From the NCBI GenBank assembly GCA_029204045.2, contig CM055063.1:40209562-40273561 (forward strand): a stretch of 64,000 nt of DNA. The letters run 5' to 3'. The position numbers were made by a program, and so were the translations under genes. Each line of letters begins with the position of its first letter. Positions within the stretch are counted from its first letter, which is position 1. This document shows, piece by piece, positions 54,246 to 64,000 of the stretch. A model generated the notes under the pieces. It did not search any database. It was not told the origin of the DNA and saw only the letters and a program-made list of their open reading frames with translations. Source of the stretch: Tillandsia leiboldiana (Eukaryota > Streptophyta > Magnoliopsida > Poales > Bromeliaceae).

Positions 54246-57200
54246 TGTCACGCCCAAGAGTAATTTGAAACCCAAGTTTTCAAATAAAAGCCTTGATTTG
54301 TGGAAGTATTTTTTTTTTTTTTTTTATAAATCGCGCTTCGGGCATGTGCATAGACCCGCCACATATGCAAGATCTCTCTATACAAACGGACAGAGTCCCC
54401 CTTGTATATGCATGGCGTAAACGACTTTACAAGTTTAACCATCAACCACAACGATACAGTTTTGCAGAATAATAAAATAGAGTGTAGAAGTTTAAATCAC
54501 ACATACATATTTGAAAATGGTGCACACATGGCGCATTCATTTTAGAAAGGATAAATCCTCAAGGTTTTAAAAGCCCGCGTCCACTCGACACACTATTTTG
54601 AAAACCATTTTTAATAAAATATTTTCCTTTGAACTATGCATCCACACGACGTAATTTACATTCATCATGAAAACCAAAATACTATTTAATTATTTAAACA
54701 CAACCCTTCCAACATCCACAGTTTTTCTCCACCACATCATCACATGCTACTAGTGCGATCAGAAATAGAAAAACAATAACTAACAAGGATAAAGAGATAA
54801 CCGAAAAGCAAAGTGCTGAACTCGCTATGCAGCGTCCTTATGCCCGTCCCATCCCCCACTCCCACTAGGTCCTGTAAAAGTAGTGCGGTGCGAAACACGA
54901 ACTAAATCATGTTTCTCAATGGGTACAATGCACCGACGAGGACAAGTCGTACTCACTGAGCAACACGATAGATAGTGAAACAAAGTATGATAATGAACAT
55001 AATACATACTGAATGTGAGAAACCATAGTAGCAAAAGAGATGACAACAACGAACTGTAAAAAGAAATATAGAAATAACCACTACTATATAAGAACATTCA
55101 GTAAACAAATACCCTGAGTGATAAACCCAATCACAACCGCCATGTTGGCCCGTAAACCTCAGGCACTGTAACAAACCTACTCGATGTACCGGTGCAAGCT
55201 AACCCCATCCGCACTAGCCGCAGCACTACAATAACCGCAGGGGGTCCCCTCACGCAAAATCGCCGTGTAGGGATCACGGGTCAATCAGGCTATCTCTATG
55301 GAAAAGAACACTATTGTGGTGGCCAAACCGCTAGTGTGCGTGAAATACGCCAAGAACGTGCCAATCATAAAAGATCTAATCAAGCCACGACAATCAGTGC
55401 AAAAGATAACTAAGTAAAACTGACCCGGAGGTCAAACATGATGTCCAAGAGAAAGCTAAACATCTAAATCACCTAGATGGTCATGAATTGTCCTAATCCA
55501 ATCATTATATGTCAAATATTGTTTAACCACCATAAAATTTTACTTTACCGTTTATACTATCCCAAGGGATTAGCTAAACAACACAATGACCATGTCTGTT
55601 GAACAGCTACGGGAAAATGTCCCATATGAAGATTCTATTAAGCTATCACAATGACTGTAAAAGAAAGAATATACTACTTGACAAGAATAAAGAATAATAA
55701 AAGAAGAAGAGAAGGGTCAAATTAATCAGGTCGACAACATTCTCGACTTCGAGTCGGGAAACCCACCTCTACCGGTAGACAACTGAGCGCTAGGCTCACC
55801 CAACCGTCTCCCGCGAATCACTCGGACCTATCCAAAGTCCACTAACGATTAATATAACAATTTACATTAACCCACAATGTAGTGGTCCCAACCACTTCGC
55901 CAAACTCCCCTTTGTTCTAATTTGCCGGAACAAATTCCGGATCTCCGAATCGTCGCACCGATCGGTTTCCCGATCAAAGATATGACCCGAATGACTTTGC
56001 CATCGTTCGAATGAGGACAAGCAGTCCCCGTGTCCCTTCCGCGATGTTCGCGCTGTCTACAAAAGTCTATACGTGCGATTTGCACTAATAAGCCCTACCG
56101 ATGCAATAAAATAGGCTAATTACGAGTTTATGTGAAAAACGGCCCTACCTTTGATTTCGAGACTCAGAATCAAATCAATGCCGATTCCGGATAGCACGAA
56201 AAACCTCAAAAGTCGTGCCGCTATCCGGGGTCTGTTCGGAGTTCGAAAACCTACATGCGGGTCAACCGAAGCCACAACGACACATAAATGATGATCCCCC
56301 AATTACCGCAGCGATTAGATGCATAAAAAAGGAATTTACAAACATCAGGGAAGTTTCGAGTGTACCGTGTAAGACAGATGGAGGATGGATGGCTGCAGGA
56401 ATAACCGAGATTCAAAATGATGCACCGCTGTCAAAAAAGCGAAAACCGGATAACAACTATGTCGTCGGGCCACACCGTAGTCGAACCAGACCTCCTCGCT
56501 GATTAGGTTGATCATGACGGCGACGCGATGACTAGCAGAGCGGCGGATGATGATTCGAGCATTTGACAACACCTTGACGACAACCGCAACGAACAACGAC
56601 AAGACGGGTCCACCCCGAGCCACGAACAACGAAGATGGAATGCTGTCAGGGGCTAGGGCACGACCGGCCTAGGCACGGGCGGTGCGCAGGCAAGCGCAAG
56701 GCATGGTGCTACGCAGGCTGAGCGCAGGCGCGCATGGGTTGCGCGGTAGGGCGTGCAGGCAACGCAGTAGGGCACGCGGCCTGGGCGCGAGCAGCGCGTA
56801 GGGGCACGCGGCCTGGTGCGGACGCGGGCTGCGCGCAGGGGTGCTCGGCCTGGTGCGGCAATTGCGCGCGTGCGGCTCCGCGCAGCTGGCAGGGACGACA
56901 ACGGGGATAGAGCGCCCAGATTTGACAGGGAAACCTGCTTTCCCTGCAGCAATGACGACGATAGGATCTTGGTTCAAGTTATCGAGGCGATGGAGCGATT
57001 TGGAACAAGAGAAGAGAATGGAGAAAGAGAGTTGGCAGCTGCGATGAAAGAAGTGGATTTTGGGATAGGAAAACGTGACCTAACCCACTCTCCCCGATTC
57101 TGCGCCGACTTACGCTCCTCCACTTCAAATTTCAAAATTTCAAAATTTGAACGGTCGAAACTTGAAAGTTCAACCAACCCTTGCCACTGCCTCGAAAAGT

Positions 57201-57576
57201 GTGCCAGTACCGACTAATTCGCGAAAAACTCATTTCTACAAGATCCGGATATCAGATTTGAAATCCGATCACATCACTGTTCTCAGCTCGACGATGCCGC
57301 CAAAGTGACAATTTTACTTTTTAGAAAATCTCCCTTTTAAAACTTTTGATCGATTTACGAGAAAACCCAAATTTTATTTTTTACGCTTTTCGGTGCAACC
57401 AGTATAGCGAATTCAAATACAAATTTGACCACTTCTTGAGCACAGATTCACCAATAAACCGGTGAAGAAAAATTTAAAAATTTAATCCTCTTAATGCTAA
57501 AACTAACACCCTCTTTAAAATTCTGAAATAAAATTCAAACTTACTCAAATTTTAAAATTATAGTACTGTTATTACA
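54246..57576 (-). mobile_element. Gypsy H 3' LTR (3.3 kb)
   Basis: Starts TGTCACGCCCAAGAG and ends ACTGTTATTACA before a polypurine tract. Early part resembles the F and K LTRs (CAGACCCGCCACATATGCAA). Has a T17 run at about 54309 and a GC-rich irregular minisatellite at 56660-56890. No coding content. Confidence 0.65.
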
Positions 57577-57615
57577 TCACACCCCCCTGAAAATAAGTTT
57601 TGTCTCGAAATTTAA
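57577..57615 (-). other. Gypsy H polypurine tract and degenerate end-of-pol signature
   Basis: The minus strand reads TTTCGAGACAAAACTTATTT, then CAGGGGGGTGTGA and the LTR. It is a one-base-shortened form of the TTCGAGGACGAAACT signature of A and F. Confidence 0.6.
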
Positions 57616-57719
57616 ATAAAAACCCCTAAAAATAAATCAGGAAATTGCTCTCTCATTGTAGTCTCCGGTTCCTACATAGCTTCACGCTCCTCGTGGTTTC
57701 TTTACTGCACTTCTTTTCT

Positions 57720-58990
57720 TCAAAGTTTGGCGACCAAGCAGTCCGTTTGGAAATCGTCGGCCCCGCACACACCCCCGAGTCTCACCCTCGCGAGATCGCG
57801 ACCCTTTGTGAAGGGGGTAGTGCGATTCCGTAGCTGCTTGTCCTCGCGTGCCAAGATTCGCATCGGAATCTCGTCGAAGCTCAAATCCTCCCGAAGCTCA
57901 ATTATCGAAGGGTTGATGACGTACGAAGGATCTGCGATGTACTTGCGCAGCATTGACACGTGGAAGACATTATGCACTCGATCAAGACTTGGTGGTAGAG
58001 CCAGACGATATGCTACCGAACCAATCCGCTCCAAGATCTCAAATGGTCCAATGAACCGCGGGCTCAACTTGCCTCGCAAACCGAACCGTTTGATCCCCTT
58101 GATTGGTGATGCCTTGAGCAACATATGCTCTCCGACCGGAAACTCCAGGTCACCCGTCGTCGGTCCACATAGCTCTTCTGACGACTCTGAGTGCTCAGAA
58201 GTTGTTGTCTCGCGATGTGTATCTTCACTTCAGTTTTCTCTACCAAAATAAGACCAATGAGCTTTCGCTCCCCCAGATCATTCCATCAGATCGGGGATTG
58301 GCATAGACGCCCATACAAAGCCTCGTACGACACCATTTGGATGCTCGCCTGGTAACTATTATTGTACGCGAACTCCACCAGGGGCAAGTAACGAAACCAC
58401 CCGTCACTGTAATCGAGGACGCTCTCAAGAATTTGGATCGCCCGTTCTGACTGCCCGTCACTCTAAGGGTGAAAAGTGGTGTTGAATTTGAGTTTCGTCC
58501 CCAGAGCCTGTTGTAAGCTTTGCCAGAACTAGGACACGAACTGAGTATTCCTATCGGAAGTGATAGACGGCAGAACTCCGTGAAGTCTGATGATTTCGTT
58601 GACGTACAACTGTGGCAGTTTGTCTCGTGACCACGTCGTATGAATCAGCAGAAAATGCCCCGACTTCGTCAACCGATCTACCACAACCCATATCGCATCC
58701 TGACCATGCTGTGATCGTGGTAGGCTAGTAACGAAGTCCATAGTGATTCGCTCCCACTTCCATTCAGGCACCGAAAGTGGGTGCAATTTTTTCGCCGGCC
58801 GCTGGTGTTCTGCCTTAACCTGCTGACACATCAACCATCGAGCCACCTACCATATCACGTCAGCCTTCATTTTCAGCCACCAGAAAGTCCGCTTCAAGTC
58901 CTTGTACATCTTGGTCCCGCCTGGGTGGACCGTGTAGGGGTATCGGTATGCCTCAGACAAAATCTCCTTCTTCAGATCATGAAGGTCTGG
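57720..58990 (-). pseudogene. Gypsy H integrase and C-terminal remnants
   Basis: Minus strand: integrase core (58846-58529: CQQVKAEHQRPAKKLHPL, TMDFVTSLPRSQHGQDA, SDRNTQFVS) with both Asp residues; the E region is frame-shifted (58461-58240). GPFEILERIGSVAYRLALP and the following domain (58124-57720) end in unrelated residues after RNRTTPF, so the chromodomain is lost. Confidence 0.75.
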
Positions 58991-59229
58991 AACACATAAA
59001 TGGCCCCGAAATAAAGGGAATCGTCCATCCAGACGGTGAAGCTGCTATCCTTCTGAGGATAAATCTAAGCTCGGAGGCACTAGTGATATGCATCGATTCT
59101 CTGTCTTTCCAAAATCTGCTCGATTAGGGTAGGTTTCACCGTCAAAGCCATCAATTTTGCAATCGTGCCCTACAGCACAACCTCCAGCTCCAATCGCTAG
59201 AATTTCTCCACCAAATCATGCTACTTGGT

Positions 59230-59400
59230 AATCAATTTTGCCGATGGCTCCGAAGATTGTCCTTTCCTGCTCAGGGCATCTGCCATGATGTTTGCCTTCC
59301 CAGGGCGATACTGGATCGACAGGTTAATCTTTTAATAGTTCTAGCTAGCGTTTCTGCCAAAGGTTCAATTCCTTCTGGGTAAAAAGCTACTTCAGGCTTC
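59230..59400 (-). pseudogene. Gypsy H RNase H tail
   Basis: The minus strand reads SIQYRPGKANIMADALSRKG near 59264-59322, the end of RNase H. Upstream it fuses directly to gag sequence, so reverse transcriptase is deleted. Confidence 0.65.
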
Positions 59401-59412
59401 AGTGTGATGTAA

Positions 59413-59913
59413 TGACTGGCTGCATCGGTAGCAATGACCCTGCCTCTGCTCGCACTATGGTGGGGAGTGAGGTCCTCGACAAATGGTGCACCGGTCAGGT
59501 CGCCTCTGGTACTGCTTCTGTTGCGGCTGCCTCTACTGTCAAGATCTACCAAATCTCTGCCTCCTCTAAAACCCATGGCCCTAAGGATAGAATCGTGGAG
59601 GTCTCAGGGGTCTTTAGTGATTGGTCTAGCCTCCGTCAAACGGTGCTGAGTGTTTCCTTCCTGAAGTTGCCTCTGACGTTCTGCCCTTCTCTGTCCGTAC
59701 GATGGCTCCTTGCTCCACCCATAATGCAAACTCTAACAACTGGCTCATTCTCTCTAGAGTCTTGCCCTGCTGCTGAAATACCTCATATAAACTGGCAACC
59801 TGGGCTCGTAACTCTTGGATCTCGCTTTGCCCAGTTTGTCTAGACTCGGTCTACTCCGGCTCCTCAGGAGACATGGGGTGTGCCCGCGTTGGTACCCAAC
59901 GTCTCGGAGGCAT
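59413..59913 (-). pseudogene. gag: Gypsy H gag remnant
   Basis: From ATG at 59913 the minus strand reads MPPRRWVPTRAHPMSPEEPE, then a stop, QSEIQELRAQVASLYEVFQQ (short coiled coil) and more stops. It runs into the RNase H tail, giving a gag-to-RNase H deletion of most of pol. Confidence 0.6.
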
Positions 59914-60449
59914 CGTGTCCAACTTCGACGAAAAGGGAAAGGTCAGGACCAAACCAAACTGTCAGCCCAAACTAGCGGAAGTCTAAGGCATGTCCCTCTT
60001 TCTAAAACATTATGTCATGCCCCGGAGGTTCTCAATGAGCGGAAGAAAATGTGTATATTTTTTTTTGAAATAACCTCGCCCACCGGTGCTCGCCAGACCC
60101 GCCACATATACAAATTCACCCCACAAACAGACGGAGTCTCCTTTGTATATGCACGGCGTCTCGATTACAACACATACTTTAACCATGCAGTCACAATGGA
60201 ACCAAAAGGAGATATCCCACTTAACCATAACCATAATTACTACCACAAGATTGAAAGGATAAATCCACAGGTTTGAAAAACAGTGTCCACACGACACCCG
60301 GTTTTAAAAACGTTTTCGCAATCTCTTTTAGGCGGCAACATAACCTGAAAGGATAAATCCACGGGTTTGGAAAGCAGTGCCCACACGACACTTAGTTTGA
60401 AAATGTTTTCGAAACCATTTTGCTATTTGAAAACACGCCGCATACAAGT

Positions 60450-60459
60450 NNNNNNNNNN
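60450..60459. other. Assembly gap (10 N)
   Basis: Ten N inside LTR K. Confidence 1.
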
Positions 60460-61119
60460 TAAACAAACCGATACACCAGAGCTTTCCACTTCCCCCCGCA
60501 TGAATCACCATATAATCCCTGTCAAAATCATGCTGGGCACCTACCCCAGAGCTACTCTGCTCGCGTCTTGGTGCTTTTAACCCCTCCACTGCCCCAGGTT
60601 GCAGTCGCCTCGCCTTGAGGGGTCCCCATCATCACACATTGTGGGGTACACGGGTCAACGTACCAATTTTCCGGAAAAATACACCCTGTGCGGTGGCCAG
60701 ACCGCCGGTGTACGTGTAAGCAATCATGAGCATAAATGCCGAAACTGGCATGTAATAAGGCACCGCGACCTTCATCGCCACAGTTAGAAATAAAAGAGCG
60801 GGATTCTCATGCAATGGGGTTAGACAGTTCACAAAAGATACATCTACTTTATTTTCACAAGTTACAACGGGAACAACCATACACCGGAATACAATAAGGT
60901 ACCCACCTCAAATCGCGTCGACCGGAACTCCGAAAATTGGCCCGTACCTTCGGACAACACCCGGACCTAAAAGAAAGTCCCTCAACAGGGCATAACAGGT
61001 AAGATACGACTCTCATAAGGAAAACACGACTCCAAAAGCACAAACAAAAGAATTCACGACTCGCGGTGGCGGCGGCGACGACGGCGGCGACGAAGCGGCC
61101 CCAGTGAGGCACGCGCGCC

Positions 61120-61275
61120 GCGTGGAGTGCAGCCGCGCGGGCGCCAGGCCCGCACGGCGCAAGCGGCGGCCGCGCGGGCACCAGCCCCGTGCGGCGCAAG
61201 CAGCGCGGCTGCGCGGGCTCCAGCCCCGCGCGGCGCAAGCAGCGCGGCCGGGCGGGCACCAGCCCCGCGCGGGAA
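61120..61275. repeat. GC-rich hairpin minisatellite in LTR K
   Basis: Units of roughly 42 bp contain CCGCGCGGG, loop CACCAGC, then CCCGTGCGG or CCCGCGCGG, i.e. 8-9 bp stems. Related units are in F (30655-30810 and 47900-48030). Confidence 0.65.
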
Positions 61276-61280
61276 CCAGC

Positions 61281-64000
61281 TGTCACGCCCCGGGTGTAAA
61301 CCAGAACCCGGGCTCGTCCACAGACCCGCCGTGCACACGGTATTTCTCGTGTACACGAAGCGCTGGTAACCTGCTCAGATATATATATAAAAGAAATAAT
61401 ACTAGAGCATAACACAGAGCTAAACTGAAACTAGTACATCTCAGACAAATGCTGGAAATAAAAGTACAATAATCTCTCAAGAATATACATATGTCTCTCC
61501 CAGCTCACGAAGTAAAATACAACCAGCTGGCCGCAGCCAGACCCAAAAATAAAAGAAAGTACAACCGTCTGAGTGTACGGGGGATACAACAAAACTACTA
61601 AACTCGAGCCCGGGGTAGCAGCTATCTAGTCAGCGATCCTCTTACCTCGATCCTGGGAAGAGGGTCCCGCAACTCCAGCAGATGACTCTGCAAAACAAAT
61701 GGGACAAGAAAAGGGAAAACAGTGGGGGTCAGTACTACTATAAAGACAGTAGCCTCCCCTAGTGGGTAAACCTCAACACACAAACTCATACCTGCCCACT
61801 AGGACTACCAGAGGCTAAAAGAATAAATGTGGTAAACTATAAGTATGACTACTGATAAAAGCTACCACTAATATGCCTCTACCTGCCCAGCTAAAGATAG
61901 CTAAATGTATGCATCAGAATATCGAAGCCTGCCACATCGGGTATGCCAGCCTACGCATAACACCGATATGGGATAGGAGTCTCAATGTCTGCCAAATCGG
62001 GTATGCCAGCCTACGCATAACACCGATATGGGACAGGAGTCTCAAGGTCTGCTAAATCGGGTATGCCAGCCTACGCATAACACCAATATGGGATAGGATT
62101 CTCAATGTCTGCCAAATCGGGTATGCCAGCCTACGCATAACACCGATATGGGACAGTAGTCTCAGGGTCTCAAGTCTGCGAATCGCGCACTCTAATCTAT
62201 AAGGAAAAGTACCATCCACCAAAGGAAGCCCAAAACCCTCTCCCCGAATCCCAAGTATCTGACTACACTATCCCAGCCCCTGCTCTAACCCGAGCATAAT
62301 GTCCCCTATGTCTAAGTGACTGAAGAAAGAATGAAACATGGTTTCTCCTAAGTCAATTCCAGCATGATAGTGTAGCAGAAAAAGGTGGCCTATCTAGGTG
62401 ACCATTCAAGCATGCAAAAGTCCTTTTCTTAATGAACCATTTTAAGTACTCTAACCACATATCCCAACCTTTCATTTAACATTCAACAAGATATGGATTT
62501 AGCATAATCTCCAAGTAATTATACTACATATCTAAAGCATGGACACACCATCAATTAACTTGTAGTTTTTCTAACAATGCGATTATTAACGAAGGAACCA
62601 GGATCTCATACAAGCATGATCAAGAGCATTCTAATAGGCCTAGTGATAAATCACCAATAGGAGGTTTACAACATCACCCACCTCGAGCGCTAATCCAAGT
62701 TTCCAAAAGTGAAACCCAAGCTCAGTCCAAAAACTCACCACCAATCTGTACAAAATACCCCAAAGAAAAGTACATAAGCTATTCATTCACAATTTCCCAA
62801 AATCTGTCCCTTAATACCACAGTCCAGAATTCTCCAATTTTTACCTGTGAAAAATGCCCAGAAAAATCCAAGAAAAATACTGTCACGATCCTCGCGACGA
62901 ACCCGTCGAAACGAGTACCTGCACGCCCAAATCGGAGTTTCCTACGCTGAGATAAAAATCCGACAAGGGAAACATCCCAATCCAAACTGTACCAAATTTC
63001 TGTAACAAAGAACCACAGAAAAAGGAGATTCTCACCCTCGTCCAAAAACCAAAAAAATCTGAGAAAAATCCAGGAGACTCCTTGCGAAGTGTAGATGAAA
63101 AATGCCTCTTGAATTGCCTCGATCCGACGTCTGAGCGAAAAGATACGGCAAGAACACCGCGGTGCTGTCCAAAAGTCCGCGACAAAAAATGGGTCAAATG
63201 GGTGCTCGGAAAACTCCAAGGTCAGCACGGAAAACAAGGAACCTCAAAACACAGGAGTTGAAGTCCTACCTGTTGTGAGTCCAACGGCGCGAAAATCGGC
63301 TAAATCCGAAGTCGGGGTGAGTCGCGGGAGTCCAAACACTGAGAAGGGGCGAAGCGGGCCGCCGGAGAACAAGCGTCGCGCCGCGCCGTAAAATAGTGAA
63401 CCTCGGGAAACATGCCACCAAAAATCTCCAAAGTCCTCCAAAGGGTAGTGCACTGTGAGGGGGAAAATTGCTCTGAAGAACTCTCTCTGGAAATAGGCCA
63501 GAAGAGCTGAAAAGGAAACACAAAGGGCCTATTTATAGCCCAGCCCAAATGCTGTTGGGCCGGGTTTTCGGGCGCAGATTTCGGGCGCACTGCGCCCGGA
63601 AACCGGGTTGTACACCTCCCGTCCGACGCGCCCGAAACGCGCTGGTGAGGCCACGTCACCCCGCAACAGGGGACAACGGTGCAAGGGCCCTGCCGCGCGC
63701 CACGCGTCCCCCCGCGGTCAGCGGGGGTAGGTACGGCCCGCCTGTCGCGTGCCGACACGCGTCCGCACTCGAGTGCTGCCGACCGCCCGCCTGGCGCTAC
63801 AGTGCGCGCGCCGTCCCGAGGCGCCCCCCTGCGCACACCGTGGACCGCGCCCGCGTGAACCAGCAAATCCCAAGCCGCCACGTGTCATGCGCCCGGTCCA
63901 CCGTAACCCCGCAAACTCGCTGAGCCGTGCCGCGTGCGCCGGCCATTCCGGGCACGCCACGCGTCCCCCGCCCGCGGTCCATGCACCGCCGCGCCTCCCC
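61281..64000 (-). mobile_element. A-like LTR I (right end outside window)
   Basis: TGTCACGCCCCGGGTGT start; parallel to A: TCTTACCTCGATCC near 61640, CTGCCCACTAGGACTACCAG near 61793, CACGTGTCA.GCGCCCGG near 63880. Contains the 60-bp tandem array and a GC-rich right part (63540-64000). Non-coding; ORFs there are shadows. Confidence 0.6.
61930..62169. repeat. Four exact-period 60-bp repeats in LTR I
   Basis: Units start at 61930, 61990, 62050 and 62110. Each can form a two-part hairpin: ATCGG/CCGAT outside and TATGC/GCATA inside, loop CAGCCTAC. Unit 3 has CCAAT, breaking one pair. The A LTR has one copy of the inner hairpin (about 5236-5253). Confidence 0.85.

Larger units (their letters stand above)
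60013..61280 (-). mobile_element. F-like LTR K, interrupted by LTR I
   Basis: TGTCATGCCCCGGAGGTTC, close to the F LTR start. No primer-binding site precedes it. Contains the 10-N gap (60450-60459) and a GC-rich minisatellite (about 61120-61275). Ends at ccagc (61276-61280), the probable target duplication of LTR I. Confidence 0.65.

Overview
This is plant nuclear repeat DNA. I see no host housekeeping gene, rRNA or tRNA gene. The window is a stack of nested LTR retrotransposons plus one broken plant-mobile-domain gene. Two runs of N (13334-13433 and 60450-60459) mark assembly gaps. Primer-binding sites complementary to initiator tRNA-Met (TGGTATCAGAG), plant-type Copia and chromovirus proteins and AT-rich spacers fit an angiosperm with a repeat-rich genome. 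The species cannot be named from this.

Two groups of element dominate. (1) A SIRE/Maximus-like Copia family with 1.26-1.36 kb LTRs (TGTTACGG...CAACA, or TACA in E). C (36415-47151, +) is complete, with a 5-bp target duplication and one intact 1705-codon gag-pol. D (17601-28607, -) and B (5384-9133, +) share one deletion that removed protease and the start of integrase. E (9134 to beyond 13333, +) is a distant relative that kept gag and lost pol. (2) Minus-strand Ty3/gypsy chromoviruses and coding-less derivatives with long LTRs (TGTCACGCCC...): A (1-5383), J (ends 14676), G (14677-30654, split by D), F (30655-48694, split by C), an A-like LTR (48695-51441), H (54246-59913), K (60013-61280) and I (61281-64000).

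Layout: 1-5383 derivative A; 5384-13333 Copia B with Copia E inside it; gap; 13434-17600 J LTR and first part of G; 17601-28607 Copia D; 28608-30654 rest of the G LTR; 30655-36414 gypsy F body and the start of its 5' LTR; 36415-47151 Copia C; 47157-48694 rest of the F LTR; 48695-51441 A-like LTR; 51442-54245 spacer with a plant-mobile-domain pseudogene; 54246-59913 gypsy H; 60013-64000 LTRs K and I.

The most interesting system is in the Copia family. Its U3 carries CCGG-centred decamer boxes (GATCCGGATC) in pairs 19-22 bp apart, repeating about every 60 bp. The same paired-box module recurs inside the element, before a separate downstream ORF (aORF, 503 codons in D) that also has a candidate 384-bp 5' intron. 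Relative E keeps the box geometry but uses another decamer (GTACCGGAAC). Downstream of the TATA box, the leader holds an array of mini-hairpins whose loop (GTGGATTC) is constant while the stems differ but stay complementary. I infer a trans-acting factor, possibly the aORF product, acting on both promoters, and a structured RNA leader. The gypsy LTRs carry their own unrelated hairpin-forming tandem arrays.
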